DNA from: Cohaesibacter intestini
GTDB taxonomy: Bacteria; Pseudomonadota; Alphaproteobacteria; Rhizobiales; Cohaesibacteraceae
Length of the DNA stretch: 64,000 nucleotides
Assembly (NCBI RefSeq): GCF_003324485.1
Contig: NZ_QODK01000003.1
Coordinates: 744,001 to 808,000, forward strand
Direction of reading: 5' to 3'
Below are positions 27,288 to 36,411 of this stretch, piece by piece. Positions within the stretch are counted from its first letter, which is position 1. Each line of letters begins with the position of its first letter. Made by a program: the position numbers and the translations under genes. The notes beneath the pieces were generated by a model, which was given only the letters and a program-made list of their open reading frames with translations, did no database searches and was not told where the DNA came from.

Positions 27288-28843
27288 CCGCAGCAACGCC
27301 AATCGCAACAGCCAGCGCCGCACCAGAAGCCGTGCGCGCCGCAGGCAAGAGCGAAGTCGTGATGAAGGCGCGGAATATTTCCAAATCCTTCGGTGCTATC
27401 CACGCCCTGCGCAATGTGAATTTCGACGTCCATAAGGGCGAAGTGACCACCTTGTTCGGCGAAAATGGCGCAGGCAAATCGACCTTGATGAAGATCCTGT
27501 CCGGCGTCTTTCGGCCCACCTCGGGCGAGATCATCCTCAATGGCGAGGATGTCAGCTTCAGCTCGACGGTCGATGCGCGTGATATGGGGGTTTCGATCAT
27601 CCATCAGGAATTGTCGCTGGCTCCCAATATGAATGTGCGGGATAATATTTTCATTGGACGTGAAATCACTAGCCCGAAAGGCGTTGATTTTGCAGAAGAA
27701 GAGCGCCAGACCCGCGCCCTGATGGAAGAGTTGCAGGAAGATATCGACCCGCTAACCTTGGTTGGTGATCTGCGGCTTGGCCAGCAGCAGCTGGTAGAAA
27801 TTGCCCGCGCTTTGTCGGTCAATTCGCGCATTCTCATTATGGATGAGCCAACTTCGGCTTTGTCGGCCTCTGAAGTGGACGTGCTGTTTGAGGTGATCCG
27901 CGACTTGAAAGCTCGCGGCGTCTCCATCGTCTATATCTCCCACCATCTCGAAGAAGCCTTGCAGATCACCGAACATGCGGTGGTGCTGCGGGACGGCACC
28001 GTCACCGCCCGCGCCCCGCGCTCGGAAATCGATCTGGAATGGATCGTACGCAATATGGTCGGCGAGGGGTTCGATCTTGGCAGTCCGCCACTTGGCTATG
28101 AGTTTGGCGAGCCAGCCCTGCAGATCGAAAATCTAACCGTCCACACCAATGGCGGCGCCCGCCTGTCGGTAGACAATTTGTCGCTCGAAGTGAAACAAGG
28201 CGAGATTATCTGTATTTATGGCCTGATGGGCGCTGGACGCACGGAGTTGATGGAATGCATCGCCGGGCGGTTGCCAGAAACAGGTGGCCGGGTGCTGTTG
28301 CGCGAGGAAGATATGGCAGGCTTGCGTATCTCAGAGCGCATCGCGCGTGGTCTGGTGCTGGTGCCCGAAGACCGCCAGAAGGACGGATTGGTTCAAACCA
28401 TGACGGTTGGGCGCAACCTGTCGCTCGCGTCGATCCGCAATTTCAGCAGGAAGTTTTTCACCAACGTCAAGGACGAGTTGGAGATTATCGAACGGTCTAT
28501 CAAGGAAGTGACCATCAAGACCGATGGGCATCAGGCTGCGATCAGCTCCCTGTCCGGCGGCAATCAGCAAAAGGTCGTGATTGGCAAGATGCTAGCGACC
28601 CAGCCGGACGTGATCGTCCTCGACGAGCCGAGCCGCGGCATCGATATCGGCGCCAAGGCCGAGGTTTTCAAAATCCTGTCGGAACACGCCAGACAGGGCA
28701 TGGCTGTCATTTATTCCACCTCCGAGGTGGGCGAATGCCTCTCCATCGCTCATCGGATCATCGTCATGCGTCGGGGCAGGATCTCGGCAGAATTTGGCCA
28801 TGACACCACAAAAGAAGCAATCATGGCCGCTTCAGGCGAGTGA
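27284..28843 (+). CDS. Sugar/polyol ABC importer ATPase (double domain, RbsA type)
   Basis: Cytoplasmic energy subunit of 519 residues with two fused ABC domains. Domain 1 has Walker A GENGAGKST (59-67), signature-like LRLGQQQLVEIARAL, and Walker B ILIMDEPTSALS. Domain 2 has a degenerate P-loop GLMGAGRTE, a canonical signature LSGGNQQKVVIGKML and Walker B VIVLDEPSRGID, as usual for CUT2 transporters. It overlaps the DUF2291 gene by four bases. By context it energises uptake of erythritol or a related polyol, matching the eryEFG or mpt transport genes of Brucella and Sinorhizobium. Confidence 0.95.
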   Translation: MTAATPIATASAAPEAVRAAGKSEVVMKARNISKSFGAIHALRNVNFDVHKGEVTTLFGENGAGKSTLMKILSGVFRPTSGEIILNGEDVSFSSTVDARDMGVSIIHQELSLAPNMNVRDNIFIGREITSPKGVDFAEEERQTRALMEELQEDIDPLTLVGDLRLGQQQLVEIARALSVNSRILIMDEPTSALSASEVDVLFEVIRDLKARGVSIVYISHHLEEALQITEHAVVLRDGTVTARAPRSEIDLEWIVRNMVGEGFDLGSPPLGYEFGEPALQIENLTVHTNGGARLSVDNLSLEVKQGEIICIYGLMGAGRTELMECIAGRLPETGGRVLLREEDMAGLRISERIARGLVLVPEDRQKDGLVQTMTVGRNLSLASIRNFSRKFFTNVKDELEIIERSIKEVTIKTDGHQAAISSLSGGNQQKVVIGKMLATQPDVIVLDEPSRGIDIGAKAEVFKILSEHARQGMAVIYSTSEVGECLSIAHRIIVMRRGRISAEFGHDTTKEAIMAASGE

Positions 28844-28894
28844 CGACAACCCAACAATATGAATGGATTTAATGTGATGCAGGAAGCGACAACC

Positions 28895-29941
28895 ATGGCA
28901 GATCCGTCATCCACCAAAACCAGAGCGCCCGCCAAGCCCGGCAATGACTTCTCTCTGATCAGAATTTTGCTCGAAGGACGCGCCTTCTTCGCGTTGATTG
29001 TCATCATCGCAATCTTTTCCTTCCTGTCGCCCAATTATGCGACAATTTCCAACTTCCTGATCATGGCCAACCATGTCGCCATTTTCGGCCTGCTGGCCAT
29101 TGGCATGCTGCTGGTCATTCTGAATGGCGGGATTGATCTCTCGGTCGGCTCGGTGCTGGCCTTGTCCGGGGTCTTTGCGGGCTTTCTGATGCAGGGGATC
29201 GAGTTGGAATCCCTCGGCATTCTGATCTATTTCCCAGTCTGGGCCGTGGTCTTGATCACCATTGCGCTCGGGGCCTTTGTCGGCTCGATCAGCGGCGTCC
29301 TCATTGCCTATTTCAAGGTGCCTGCTTTCGTGTCCACACTCGGGACACTCTATGTGGCCCGTGGCGTGGCGCTCCTGATGACCAACGGTCTGACCTACAA
29401 CAATCTTTCGGGCCGTCCGGAATTTGGCAATACCGGCTTTGAATGGCTCGGCTTTAACCGCATTGCGGGTGTCCCGATCGGTGTCATCGTGTTGGCCGTG
29501 GTTGCCCTCGTTGTCAGCCTTGTACTGTCTCGTACCGCCTTTGGCCGCTGGCTTTATTCTTCGGGTGGCAACGCCCATGCCGCCGAGCTGGCTGGCGTGC
29601 CGGTCAAGCGGGTGCAGGTCATCGTCTATACCATTTCCGGGGCTTGTGCAGCGATAGCCGGGATCGTGCTCAGCTCGCAGCTGACGTCTGCAGGCCCAAC
29701 CGCAGGCTTCACCTATGAAATGATCGCCATTGCCGCCGTTGTCGTCGGCGGAGCCTCGCTGATGGGCGGTCTTGGCACCGTGCGCGGCACCATGCTTGGC
29801 GCCTTCGTCATCGGCTTCCTGTCCGACGGTCTCGTCATTATCGGCGTGTCTTCTTACTGGCAGACCGTCTTTACCGGCGCCGTCATCGTCCTCGCCGTGC
29901 TCATCAATTCCATCAAATATAGCGGCAGAGGCGCGCGATAA
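28895..29941 (+). CDS. Sugar/polyol ABC importer permease (RbsC type)
   Basis: Inner-membrane permease of 348 residues with eight to ten hydrophobic segments. The CUT2 hallmarks are LVILNGGIDLSVGSVLALSG, TLGTLYVARGVALLMTNG and the conserved loop SSGGNAHAAELAGVPVKRV. The ATG at 28895 is chosen because an AGGAAG site sits eight bases before it; two upstream ATGs (28859, 28877) lack one. It follows the ATPase gene by about 50 bases. Confidence 0.93.
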   Translation: MADPSSTKTRAPAKPGNDFSLIRILLEGRAFFALIVIIAIFSFLSPNYATISNFLIMANHVAIFGLLAIGMLLVILNGGIDLSVGSVLALSGVFAGFLMQGIELESLGILIYFPVWAVVLITIALGAFVGSISGVLIAYFKVPAFVSTLGTLYVARGVALLMTNGLTYNNLSGRPEFGNTGFEWLGFNRIAGVPIGVIVLAVVALVVSLVLSRTAFGRWLYSSGGNAHAAELAGVPVKRVQVIVYTISGACAAIAGIVLSSQLTSAGPTAGFTYEMIAIAAVVVGGASLMGGLGTVRGTMLGAFVIGFLSDGLVIIGVSSYWQTVFTGAVIVLAVLINSIKYSGRGAR

Positions 29942-30029
29942 CTTTCTTACTATTCACTGTTCCGCCTGGGAGGAGATCCAGGTGCAAAACCGCCTTAGTC
30001 AGGCGTTTAACCAAGGGGAGACTATTTCA

Positions 30030-30977
30030 ATGATCAAGTTCACCAAACAGATTCTGCTGGCAGCCGCCACCGCATTGCCTCTGATGGCAAGCCCGGTTCT
30101 GGCCAAAGATCTGATTTCCATCATCGTGACCGATCCGGCCAACCCATATTGGTTCACTGAAGGGGAAGTGGCAAAGGCGACCGCAGAAAAACTGGGTTAC
30201 GAAGCCAATGTCTCCGCGCACAAGGGTGACACGAACGTCGAATCCAACCTTGTGGATGCAGCCATCACCAACGGCGCCAAGGCCCTCATCCTTGATCCGG
30301 CCAACGCTGATGGCTCCGTCGGTGTGGTCAAAAAAGCCACCGCAGCAGGCATCCCGGTCTTTCTTGTGAATGCGGAAATCAACGAATCCGGCATCGCCAT
30401 CGCTCAGCTCGTGTCCAACAACGCACAAGGTGCTGCTCTGGGTGCGGTTGCTTGGCAGGAAATGGTCGGCGAAAAAGCCAACTATGTCGAGTTCTTCGGC
30501 AACCCTGCTGACAACAACGCGGCCACCCGTTCCAACGGCTACAACACGGTTTTGAGCCAATATCCTGATCTCAAAAAAGTGGCTGAAGAAGTGGCCAACT
30601 GGGACCGGACCCAAGGCTATAACAAAATGCAGTCGATCATTCAGGCCCATGACAATATCGAAGCCGTTATTTCCGGCAACGATGAAATGGCTCTGGGCGC
30701 CATTGCTGCTCTGAAAGAAGCAGGCAAGCTGGACGGCGTGATCGTCGGTGGTTTTGATGGATCGCCAGACGCAGTTGATGCCGTCAAATCCGGCGAACTG
30801 GCCTACACCGTTCTCCAGCCAGTTGCTGTCTTCTCTCGTGAAGCCGTTGAGCAGGCTGATTACTACATTAAGAATGGCAAAGCCAAAGTTGCCAACGAAA
30901 AGCAGCTGTTTGATTGCCTGCTGATCACCAAGGACAATGTGGCCAACTATACCGGTCCATTCGTCCTGTCTGAATAA
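30030..30977 (+). CDS. Sugar/polyol ABC importer periplasmic binding protein (RbsB type)
   Basis: Periplasmic receptor of 315 residues. The signal peptide (MIKFTKQILLAAATALPLMA, cleaved near VLA-KD) is followed by a type I periplasmic-binding fold: IIVTDPANPYWFTEGEVAKA, the hinge ALILDPANADGS, ISGNDEMALGAIAAL and GGFDGSPDAVDAV. The AAGGGGAG site fixes the start. Last gene of the importer operon, followed by a terminator. Placement opposite eryABCD points to erythritol or another polyol as ligand; binding specificity cannot be read from sequence. Confidence 0.93.
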   Translation: MIKFTKQILLAAATALPLMASPVLAKDLISIIVTDPANPYWFTEGEVAKATAEKLGYEANVSAHKGDTNVESNLVDAAITNGAKALILDPANADGSVGVVKKATAAGIPVFLVNAEINESGIAIAQLVSNNAQGAALGAVAWQEMVGEKANYVEFFGNPADNNAATRSNGYNTVLSQYPDLKKVAEEVANWDRTQGYNKMQSIIQAHDNIEAVISGNDEMALGAIAALKEAGKLDGVIVGGFDGSPDAVDAVKSGELAYTVLQPVAVFSREAVEQADYYIKNGKAKVANEKQLFDCLLITKDNVANYTGPFVLSE

Positions 30978-31042
30978 GCAACATTCGGACGTGTAAACTT
31001 GCGACCGGGTGGGGAACTTCCCGGTTGCATGCCCGCCCAAGG

Positions 31043-31086
31043 GCCCGCCCGATCCGCAATCCAGTCGCGGGTCGGGTGTTTTTTTG
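31043..31086 (+). terminator. Probable terminator of the importer operon
   Basis: GC-rich imperfect stem (CCCGCCC ... GGTCGGG with one mismatch) followed by GTTTTTTTG. Stem quality is moderate but the T-run is strong. Confidence 0.6.
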
Positions 31087-31315
31087 CCGCTGCATATACC
31101 GGGCTTGAAACTCTGAGGAAATGTGAGAAAGTCTGAAAATAACATTAAAAAATGAGACAATAACAAAAAGAGTTGATAACATTTAGATGAGCATCGTCAT
31201 GCGCCTGTGTCTGTCGCGCTGATTTTCAGCTGGCCGAAAACAAGGCCCGAGGCGAAGTCCGTGACAAAGATTGGCACAAATAGGCGCAAACCCTCTTTTC
31301 ACAGGAGTGGAATCC
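31087..31315 (+). promoter_or_regulatory. Upstream region of the second polyol kinase operon
   Basis: No gene seen. An AT-rich stretch holds two direct copies of ATAACATT (31139-31146 and 31176-31183) and a related CAATAACAA between them. These could be sites for the DeoR protein encoded in the same operon. Evidence is positional only. Confidence 0.35.
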
Positions 31316-32857
31316 ATGGCCTACCTTCTCGGAATAGACAACGGCCTGACCAACTCGAAGGCGGTTGTCTTTGATCTTGATGGAAACGCGATTGCCACGG
31401 CACGCCGCCGCATTGCCCAGCGCATGCCACAGCCCCATTTTGTTGAACGCGATATGGTCGAGCTTTGGCTGGCCACTGCGGGGGCGATCAAGGAGGCCCT
31501 TGAAAGCGCAGCCTGTCAGCCGTCTGAGATTTTGGCGGTAGGGGCGACCGCCCATGGCGATGGGCTTTATCTGCTTGACCATGATCAGCAGCCCTTGGGC
31601 AATGGCATCCTGTCGCTCGACAGTCGGGCCGGAGACATCGTTACGGACTGGCAACAGGGCGGAACAGACCGGGCCGCCTTGGAACTGTCCGGCCAATGTC
31701 CACACTTGTCCGCACCTGCGGCGCTTCTTGCATGGATCCGTCGTCACCAGCCGGAGCGTTTTGACAAAATAGGCAGCGTCATTGCCTGTAAGGACTGGCT
31801 GCGTTTTTGCCTCACCGGAACCGTTGGCACCGATCTGACCGAAGCCAGTATTTCCTTCACCGATCCACATAGTCAGGACTATCGCGGGGACATTTTGACC
31901 CTTTACGGGCTGGAAAGTCTGTCCGGTGCCCTGCCAGACATTGCACTTCCAGACGAGATCGTTGGATATGTAACAGACGAGGCAGCCATGGTGACGGGTC
32001 TTGCCAGAGGCACGCCCGTGGTTGCGGGGCTGCATGATGTCACTGCGTCTGCCCTTGGGGCTGGTGGATATGGGGTGGGGAGCGTGGCCATTGTTGCTGG
32101 CACATACTCGATCAATGAAACCGTCTCAAACGCACCCAAGATCGATCCGCGATGGTTTTGTCGCAACGGCATCCGGCGCGGGGAATGGAACAATATGGCC
32201 ATCTCACCGGCATCTGCGGCCAATTATGATTGGGTCCTCGATACATTCTGCCAGCAGGAAAAGGCCCAACATGGCGAGGCCTTGCATATCATGATCGCCG
32301 CTGAGCTTGAGACCGCACGCGATAACGCCTCCGCCATCCTGTTCCATCCCTATCTGTTTGGCTCTCCCCATGGTCCGGGCAGTTCGGCAGGCTTTCTGGG
32401 ATTGCACGGCTGGCACGGGCGTGGTGATGTGCTCCGCGCCCTTATGGAAGGCATTGCCTTCAATCATCGCCTCCATTGCGATGCCTTGCGGGAAGGCTTT
32501 TCGCCCACGATCGCCCGACTGACCGGCGGCATTTCGCGCAATCCGGTCTATGCCCAACTCTTTGCCGATGCACTCGCTATGAAGGTCTCTGTTTCCGACG
32601 TGGACGAACCTGCTGCATGGGGGGCTGCTCTTTGTGCGGGCAGCGGAGCGGGGCTCTTTGCTTCTCCCACACATGATCCGCGCGCCGACGCTGGCTCCGA
32701 TCAAATCGCTATCTATGACCCCAATCCCATCCACCGCCAGCAGCTTGACACGCTTTATGCTTTGCATTGCGAGGCCTCGGAAGCCTTGCGTCCGATCTGG
32801 CAAAAGCTTGAAGACCTGTCCCAATCCATGGCTGCCAGCAAAGGAGTCGCGCAATGA
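31316..32857 (+). CDS. Second FGGY-family carbohydrate kinase
   Basis: 513-residue FGGY kinase. It has the ATP motif GIDNGLTNSKAVVFD (6-20), a substrate region ATAHGDGLYLLDHDQQPLGN, and the adenosine motif LTGGISRNPVYAQLF. It is only distantly like the eryA product and is closer in feel to L-xylulose/ribulokinase-type members. The AGGAGTGG site fixes the start. Its stop overlaps the DeoR gene start (ATGA), and that gene in turn overlaps an FAD polyol-phosphate dehydrogenase, so the three form one coupled unit. The likely job is phosphorylation of a polyol or ketose whose phosphate is then oxidised; the substrate is unknown. Confidence 0.9.
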   Translation: MAYLLGIDNGLTNSKAVVFDLDGNAIATARRRIAQRMPQPHFVERDMVELWLATAGAIKEALESAACQPSEILAVGATAHGDGLYLLDHDQQPLGNGILSLDSRAGDIVTDWQQGGTDRAALELSGQCPHLSAPAALLAWIRRHQPERFDKIGSVIACKDWLRFCLTGTVGTDLTEASISFTDPHSQDYRGDILTLYGLESLSGALPDIALPDEIVGYVTDEAAMVTGLARGTPVVAGLHDVTASALGAGGYGVGSVAIVAGTYSINETVSNAPKIDPRWFCRNGIRRGEWNNMAISPASAANYDWVLDTFCQQEKAQHGEALHIMIAAELETARDNASAILFHPYLFGSPHGPGSSAGFLGLHGWHGRGDVLRALMEGIAFNHRLHCDALREGFSPTIARLTGGISRNPVYAQLFADALAMKVSVSDVDEPAAWGAALCAGSGAGLFASPTHDPRADAGSDQIAIYDPNPIHRQQLDTLYALHCEASEALRPIWQKLEDLSQSMAASKGVAQ

Positions 32858-33621
32858 AGCCAAGAGAACGCAAAGATGCCATTGCTGCCTATGTGATGGA
32901 ACAGGGCGACGTGCGGATTGATGATCTGGTCGAGCGCTTTGACGTCTCGCGCATGACCATCCTTCGCCATGTTGACGCCTTGGCCGCCCAAGGGGTGCTG
33001 CGCAAACTGCATGGATCGGTCACTGCCCAGCCATCCAGTGTCTATGAAAGCCTGTTCGCCTTTCGTCAGACCCAGAATACCGAAGAGAAGTCGGCGCTTG
33101 CCAAGGTTGCCGTTGAGGAAATCGAACCGGGGCAGGTGGTGTTTATCGACGAGAGCACCACAGCGAGCGCGATAGCGCCACTGTTGGAGGCCAAGTTGCC
33201 CGTGAAACTGGTCACCAACAGTCTGGGTCTAGCCAATATGGCCGTCGAGATCGAGGACGTGTCACTCTTGTTGGTAGGGGGCGACTATCACCCCACCTAC
33301 AATGCCTTTATCGGTCATGTCTGCGAAAGCGCCATCGCGGCTTTGCGTGGCAATCTGTTTCTGTGCTCAGCTTCGGCGGTCAATGAAGGCTGCGCTTTCA
33401 TTCAGGATCCGCAAATTATCCGGGTCAAACAGGCCATGTTTCGCGCCGCGCAAAGGCGGGTTCTAATGGTGGATTCCTCCAAGTTCGACAAGGTCGCACT
33501 GCATCATTTCGCGAGCCTGGATGATTTTGATCTGGTGTTGGTGGATGCGGCGGTGCCTTCCGCGACATTGGAGGCGCTGACCGCAATGAATGTCCCACTT
33601 AAACAGGTATCGAAGCGATGA
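32854..33621 (+). CDS. DeoR-family transcriptional regulator (first of two)
   Basis: 255-residue repressor with an N-terminal DeoR HTH (DVRIDDLVERFDVSRMTILRHVDALAAQGVLRKLHGS) and a C-terminal sugar-phosphate sensor domain (VVFIDESTTASAIAPLL, LVTNSLGLANMAVE, LLLVGGDYHPTYNAF, LMVDSSKFDK). It sits between the kinase and dehydrogenase genes with four-base overlaps on both sides, so it is made in step with them and most likely controls them in response to a phosphorylated intermediate. Confidence 0.93.
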   Translation: MKPRERKDAIAAYVMEQGDVRIDDLVERFDVSRMTILRHVDALAAQGVLRKLHGSVTAQPSSVYESLFAFRQTQNTEEKSALAKVAVEEIEPGQVVFIDESTTASAIAPLLEAKLPVKLVTNSLGLANMAVEIEDVSLLLVGGDYHPTYNAFIGHVCESAIAALRGNLFLCSASAVNEGCAFIQDPQIIRVKQAMFRAAQRRVLMVDSSKFDKVALHHFASLDDFDLVLVDAAVPSATLEALTAMNVPLKQVSKR

Positions 33622-35315
33622 CCAAGGAATGCAATGCCAAGCCGGTTGATGTGCTGATTGTCGGGGCCGGGATCAATGGGGCGGGACTGTTTCGCGATTT
33701 GTGCCTGCAGGGCGTCTCGACGGTGTTGATCGACAAGGGCGACTATGGCTCCGGTACCTCGGCAGCCCCCTCGCGACTCATCCATGGCGGCATCAAATAT
33801 CTCGAAACCGGCGAATTGCGCCTTGTTGCCCAGTCGACCCTTGAGCGCAATCTGCTGCTCAAAAACGCGCCCCATGCAGTGAAACCATTGCCAACCATCA
33901 TCCCGATCTTCTCATGGTTCAATGGCGTATCAGCCGCTTTGCGCACCTTGTTCGGCTCTGTCACGGCCCCCAGAAGCCGCGGCGCATTGCTGATCGAGAT
34001 TGGTCTCATCCTCTATGATCTTTATGGTGCGCGGGACCGGGTCATGCCGCGCCATCGCTTCTGGACCAAGGCCAAGGCCTTGGCGGAAATGCCCTTTCTC
34101 ACGCCGCGGATCGTTGCGGCTGGCACCTATCACGACGCCATGGTGTGTGTTCCGGAGCGTTTGGTGCTCGAATTGGTCAAGGATGGACTTGCCACCGCTC
34201 CGCAATCCGAAGCGCACACCTACACTAGCCTTGAGCAAAGCCAAGGCGACATCGTGACGGTCTGCCATGAAGATGGCACACGGCAGACCTATCGTCCCAG
34301 AATTCTGATCAACGCTGCAGGGCCCTGGATTGATCGGGTCAACGGGCTTTTGGGGTTCGAGACGAAACTGATTGGCGGCACAAAAGGCTCGCACATTATC
34401 ATTGATAGTCCAGAACTGGTCGCCGCCCTCAAGGGGCGTATGGTCTATTATGAAGCCGATGATGGCCGCATCTGTTTGGTCTTTGACTATCATGGCCGTG
34501 CTCTGGTTGGCTCGACGGATGTCTTTGCTGATGATCCGGATAAAGTGCGTTGCGAAGACGACGAAATCGCCTATTTTCTGGAGAGTCTTTCTGGTCTGCT
34601 GCCCGACCTGAAACTGGAGCGCAGCCAGATCGTCTATTGTTATTCCGGCATTCGGCCATTACCAGCGGCCGACAACACAGAGGCAGGTCTCGTCAGTCGA
34701 GATCATTCTTCCCCGCGTCACGCACCCGATGAAATGCGTCCCTATCCGGTCATTTCCCTTGTTGGTGGCAAATGGACAACCTTCCGAGGATTTGCTGAAG
34801 AGGTTTGTAATCGGTTGCTCGGTGAGTTGGGCCTAGAGCGACAAATTTCGACACGCGCTGCTCCGATCGGTGGAGGGGTCAATTATCCGCAGAGTGATCA
34901 CGACAAGGCCAATTGGTTGAAACAGCAGAGGCAACTGCATGCGGTCAGCGAAACGCGGGCATGGCTATTGTTCGAGCGGTATGGCACGACCGCGAGCCAG
35001 ATCATTGCGCTCGAGGCGTCCGGTTATCGGCTGATCAATGGCACTCGCGACCATTCTGACGTTGAAATTGACTGGATTGTTCGTAACGAAGGTGTCTGCC
35101 ACGTGATGGACATACTGGTCCGCCGCACCTTGATCGGCGTTGATGGATCGCTGACGATCAACGCCCTTGATGACATTGCGCGCATTTGCGGGAACGCGCT
35201 GGGTTGGAGTGATGCCCGTATCCAGTCAGAAATCGATGATGCAGCGAGACAGTTGGCTGAGCGGCATCGGGTCACAATTTCCTCTGAAGGGTCCGGCTAT
35301 GCCCCACTAGGATGA
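33618..35315 (+). CDS. FAD-dependent polyol-phosphate dehydrogenase (GlpD family), second copy
   Basis: 565-residue flavoprotein of the glycerol-3-phosphate dehydrogenase family. FAD motif GAGINGAGLFRDLCLQGV starts near residue 14, followed by SAAPSRLIHGGIKYLETGE. The conserved CYSGIRPLPAADN and GGKWTTFRGFAEEV are present, as is a C-terminal helical cap. It is about 60 residues longer than the EryB-like protein and clearly divergent from it. Coupled by ATGA to the DeoR gene. It could be a genuine glycerol-3-phosphate dehydrogenase or act on the product of the adjoining kinase; the coupling favours the latter. Confidence 0.9.
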   Translation: MTKECNAKPVDVLIVGAGINGAGLFRDLCLQGVSTVLIDKGDYGSGTSAAPSRLIHGGIKYLETGELRLVAQSTLERNLLLKNAPHAVKPLPTIIPIFSWFNGVSAALRTLFGSVTAPRSRGALLIEIGLILYDLYGARDRVMPRHRFWTKAKALAEMPFLTPRIVAAGTYHDAMVCVPERLVLELVKDGLATAPQSEAHTYTSLEQSQGDIVTVCHEDGTRQTYRPRILINAAGPWIDRVNGLLGFETKLIGGTKGSHIIIDSPELVAALKGRMVYYEADDGRICLVFDYHGRALVGSTDVFADDPDKVRCEDDEIAYFLESLSGLLPDLKLERSQIVYCYSGIRPLPAADNTEAGLVSRDHSSPRHAPDEMRPYPVISLVGGKWTTFRGFAEEVCNRLLGELGLERQISTRAAPIGGGVNYPQSDHDKANWLKQQRQLHAVSETRAWLLFERYGTTASQIIALEASGYRLINGTRDHSDVEIDWIVRNEGVCHVMDILVRRTLIGVDGSLTINALDDIARICGNALGWSDARIQSEIDDAARQLAERHRVTISSEGSGYAPLG

Positions 35316-35345
35316 GGTGGGCAATCGTGCTTTTTTCCAGCCTTG

Positions 35346-35374
35346 GCCGCCCTTTGAAACAGGACGGCATTTTT
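35346..35374 (+). terminator. Weak candidate terminator
   Basis: Stem GCCGCCC / GGACGGC with one C-A mismatch and a 9-base loop, followed by ATTTTT. It lies about 30 bases past the dehydrogenase stop. Confidence 0.4.
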
Positions 35375-35554
35375 CCTGCCTTGTTGCACACTCATATCGA
35401 TAATTGGCTCCTGTGGGCAGGGGGCGTTCATCGCGCAGGATGACCCTTGCATGTAGGGGCGCTGTGGCTATGGTGAGATCAGACTCAGGCGTGGTTGATA
35501 TGCATGATCCTTGCATCTTCAAAGCATGTTTGGTTGAAAAATATCACGAATAAA

Positions 35555-35600
35555 AATCACAAAATAACACAAAATTATTGATTTTGAGATGTTATGTGTT
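35555..35600 (+). promoter_or_regulatory. Candidate DeoR/EryR operator upstream of eryR-tpiA2
   Basis: AT-rich block with ATCACAAAA (35556-35564), AACACAAAAT (35566-35575) and TGATTTTGAG (35579-35588), followed by GTTATGTGTTACA. The same three words in the same order recur between rpiB and tkt (38127-38171). It lies 44 to 90 bases before the DeoR-type gene. The link to that regulator is inferred from the shared words and position. The rest of the roughly 330-base gap holds no gene. Confidence 0.5.
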
Positions 35601-35643
35601 ACAAATCAAAGGTCCGTAGAAATGCCGGACGTGGAGGTGTCGC

Positions 35644-36408
35644 GTGAGAGGCGAAGACCGTAGACAATTCATTATGGATCTCCTCGTGGAGCACAGGGCC
35701 GTCGATATTGATGACCTTGCCCAGAGATTCAGCGTGTCGAAAATGACCATTCACCGGGATCTGGACGAGCTTGAACAGAGCGGTGTCTTGCGGAAAGTGC
35801 GTGGCGGGGCGACGGCTGATGCCGGCAACCAGTTCGAAAGCGATTTTCGCATTCGCGCTCGGCAGGATGCCGATGCCAAAAACCGGATGGCTGAAGAGGC
35901 TCTCAAGCTGATCGAACCGGGCATGACGGTGATGATCAATGATGGCTCGATGTCAGCTGTTTTGGGCTCAATGCTGAGCCAGAAGCGACCTCTCACTGTC
36001 ATTACCAACAATCAGGCCATCATCAGCGCCCTGCTGGGCGAGGTTGGTATTACATTGTTGGTTCTGGGCGGGATCTATTCAGCCAAGTTCAACGCCTATA
36101 GCGGTGTGGTGACCGAAGAGACACTTCAGCGGTTGCGGGCCGATATTGCTTTTATTTCTGCACCGGCAGTCTCGGGGCTGCAGGCATTTCATATGGATGA
36201 CAACATTGTGCGGGCCAAGCAGGCGATGATGCAGGCCGCCACCCGCAAATGTCTGCTGGTAAACCATTCCCGTTTCAATCGCACAGCGCTTCACGTTTTG
36301 TCGGATCTCAGGAGTTTCGACTGGATCATCACCGATGGTGAGCCCGATGCTAACGTGTCCGAAGAGCTCAAAGGGGCGGGATTAACCCTCACTGTTGCAA
36401 GGACTTAA
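35644..36408 (+). CDS. eryR: DeoR-family regulator, EryR-like
   Basis: 254-residue DeoR repressor. HTH: AVDIDDLAQRFSVSKMTIHRDLDELEQSGVLRKVRGG. Sensor domain: VMINDGSMSAVLGSML, VITNNQAIISALL, LLVLGGIYSAKFNAYSG, CLLVNHSRFNRTALH. The start is GTG at 35644 with a GGAGGTG site. tpiA2 follows after three bases. The same eryR-tpiA2-rpiB grouping belongs to the Brucella/Sinorhizobium erythritol locus, where the DeoR protein is named EryR. It is only loosely similar to the DeoR protein at 32854-33621, so the two probably answer different effectors. Confidence 0.88.
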   Translation: MRGEDRRQFIMDLLVEHRAVDIDDLAQRFSVSKMTIHRDLDELEQSGVLRKVRGGATADAGNQFESDFRIRARQDADAKNRMAEEALKLIEPGMTVMINDGSMSAVLGSMLSQKRPLTVITNNQAIISALLGEVGITLLVLGGIYSAKFNAYSGVVTEETLQRLRADIAFISAPAVSGLQAFHMDDNIVRAKQAMMQAATRKCLLVNHSRFNRTALHVLSDLRSFDWIITDGEPDANVSEELKGAGLTLTVART

Positions 36409-36411
36409 CCC

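Noticed and set aside
30027-31166. 379-codon frame on the minus strand
   Set aside because: Antisense to the periplasmic binding protein gene; rich in Cys/His/Phe noise.
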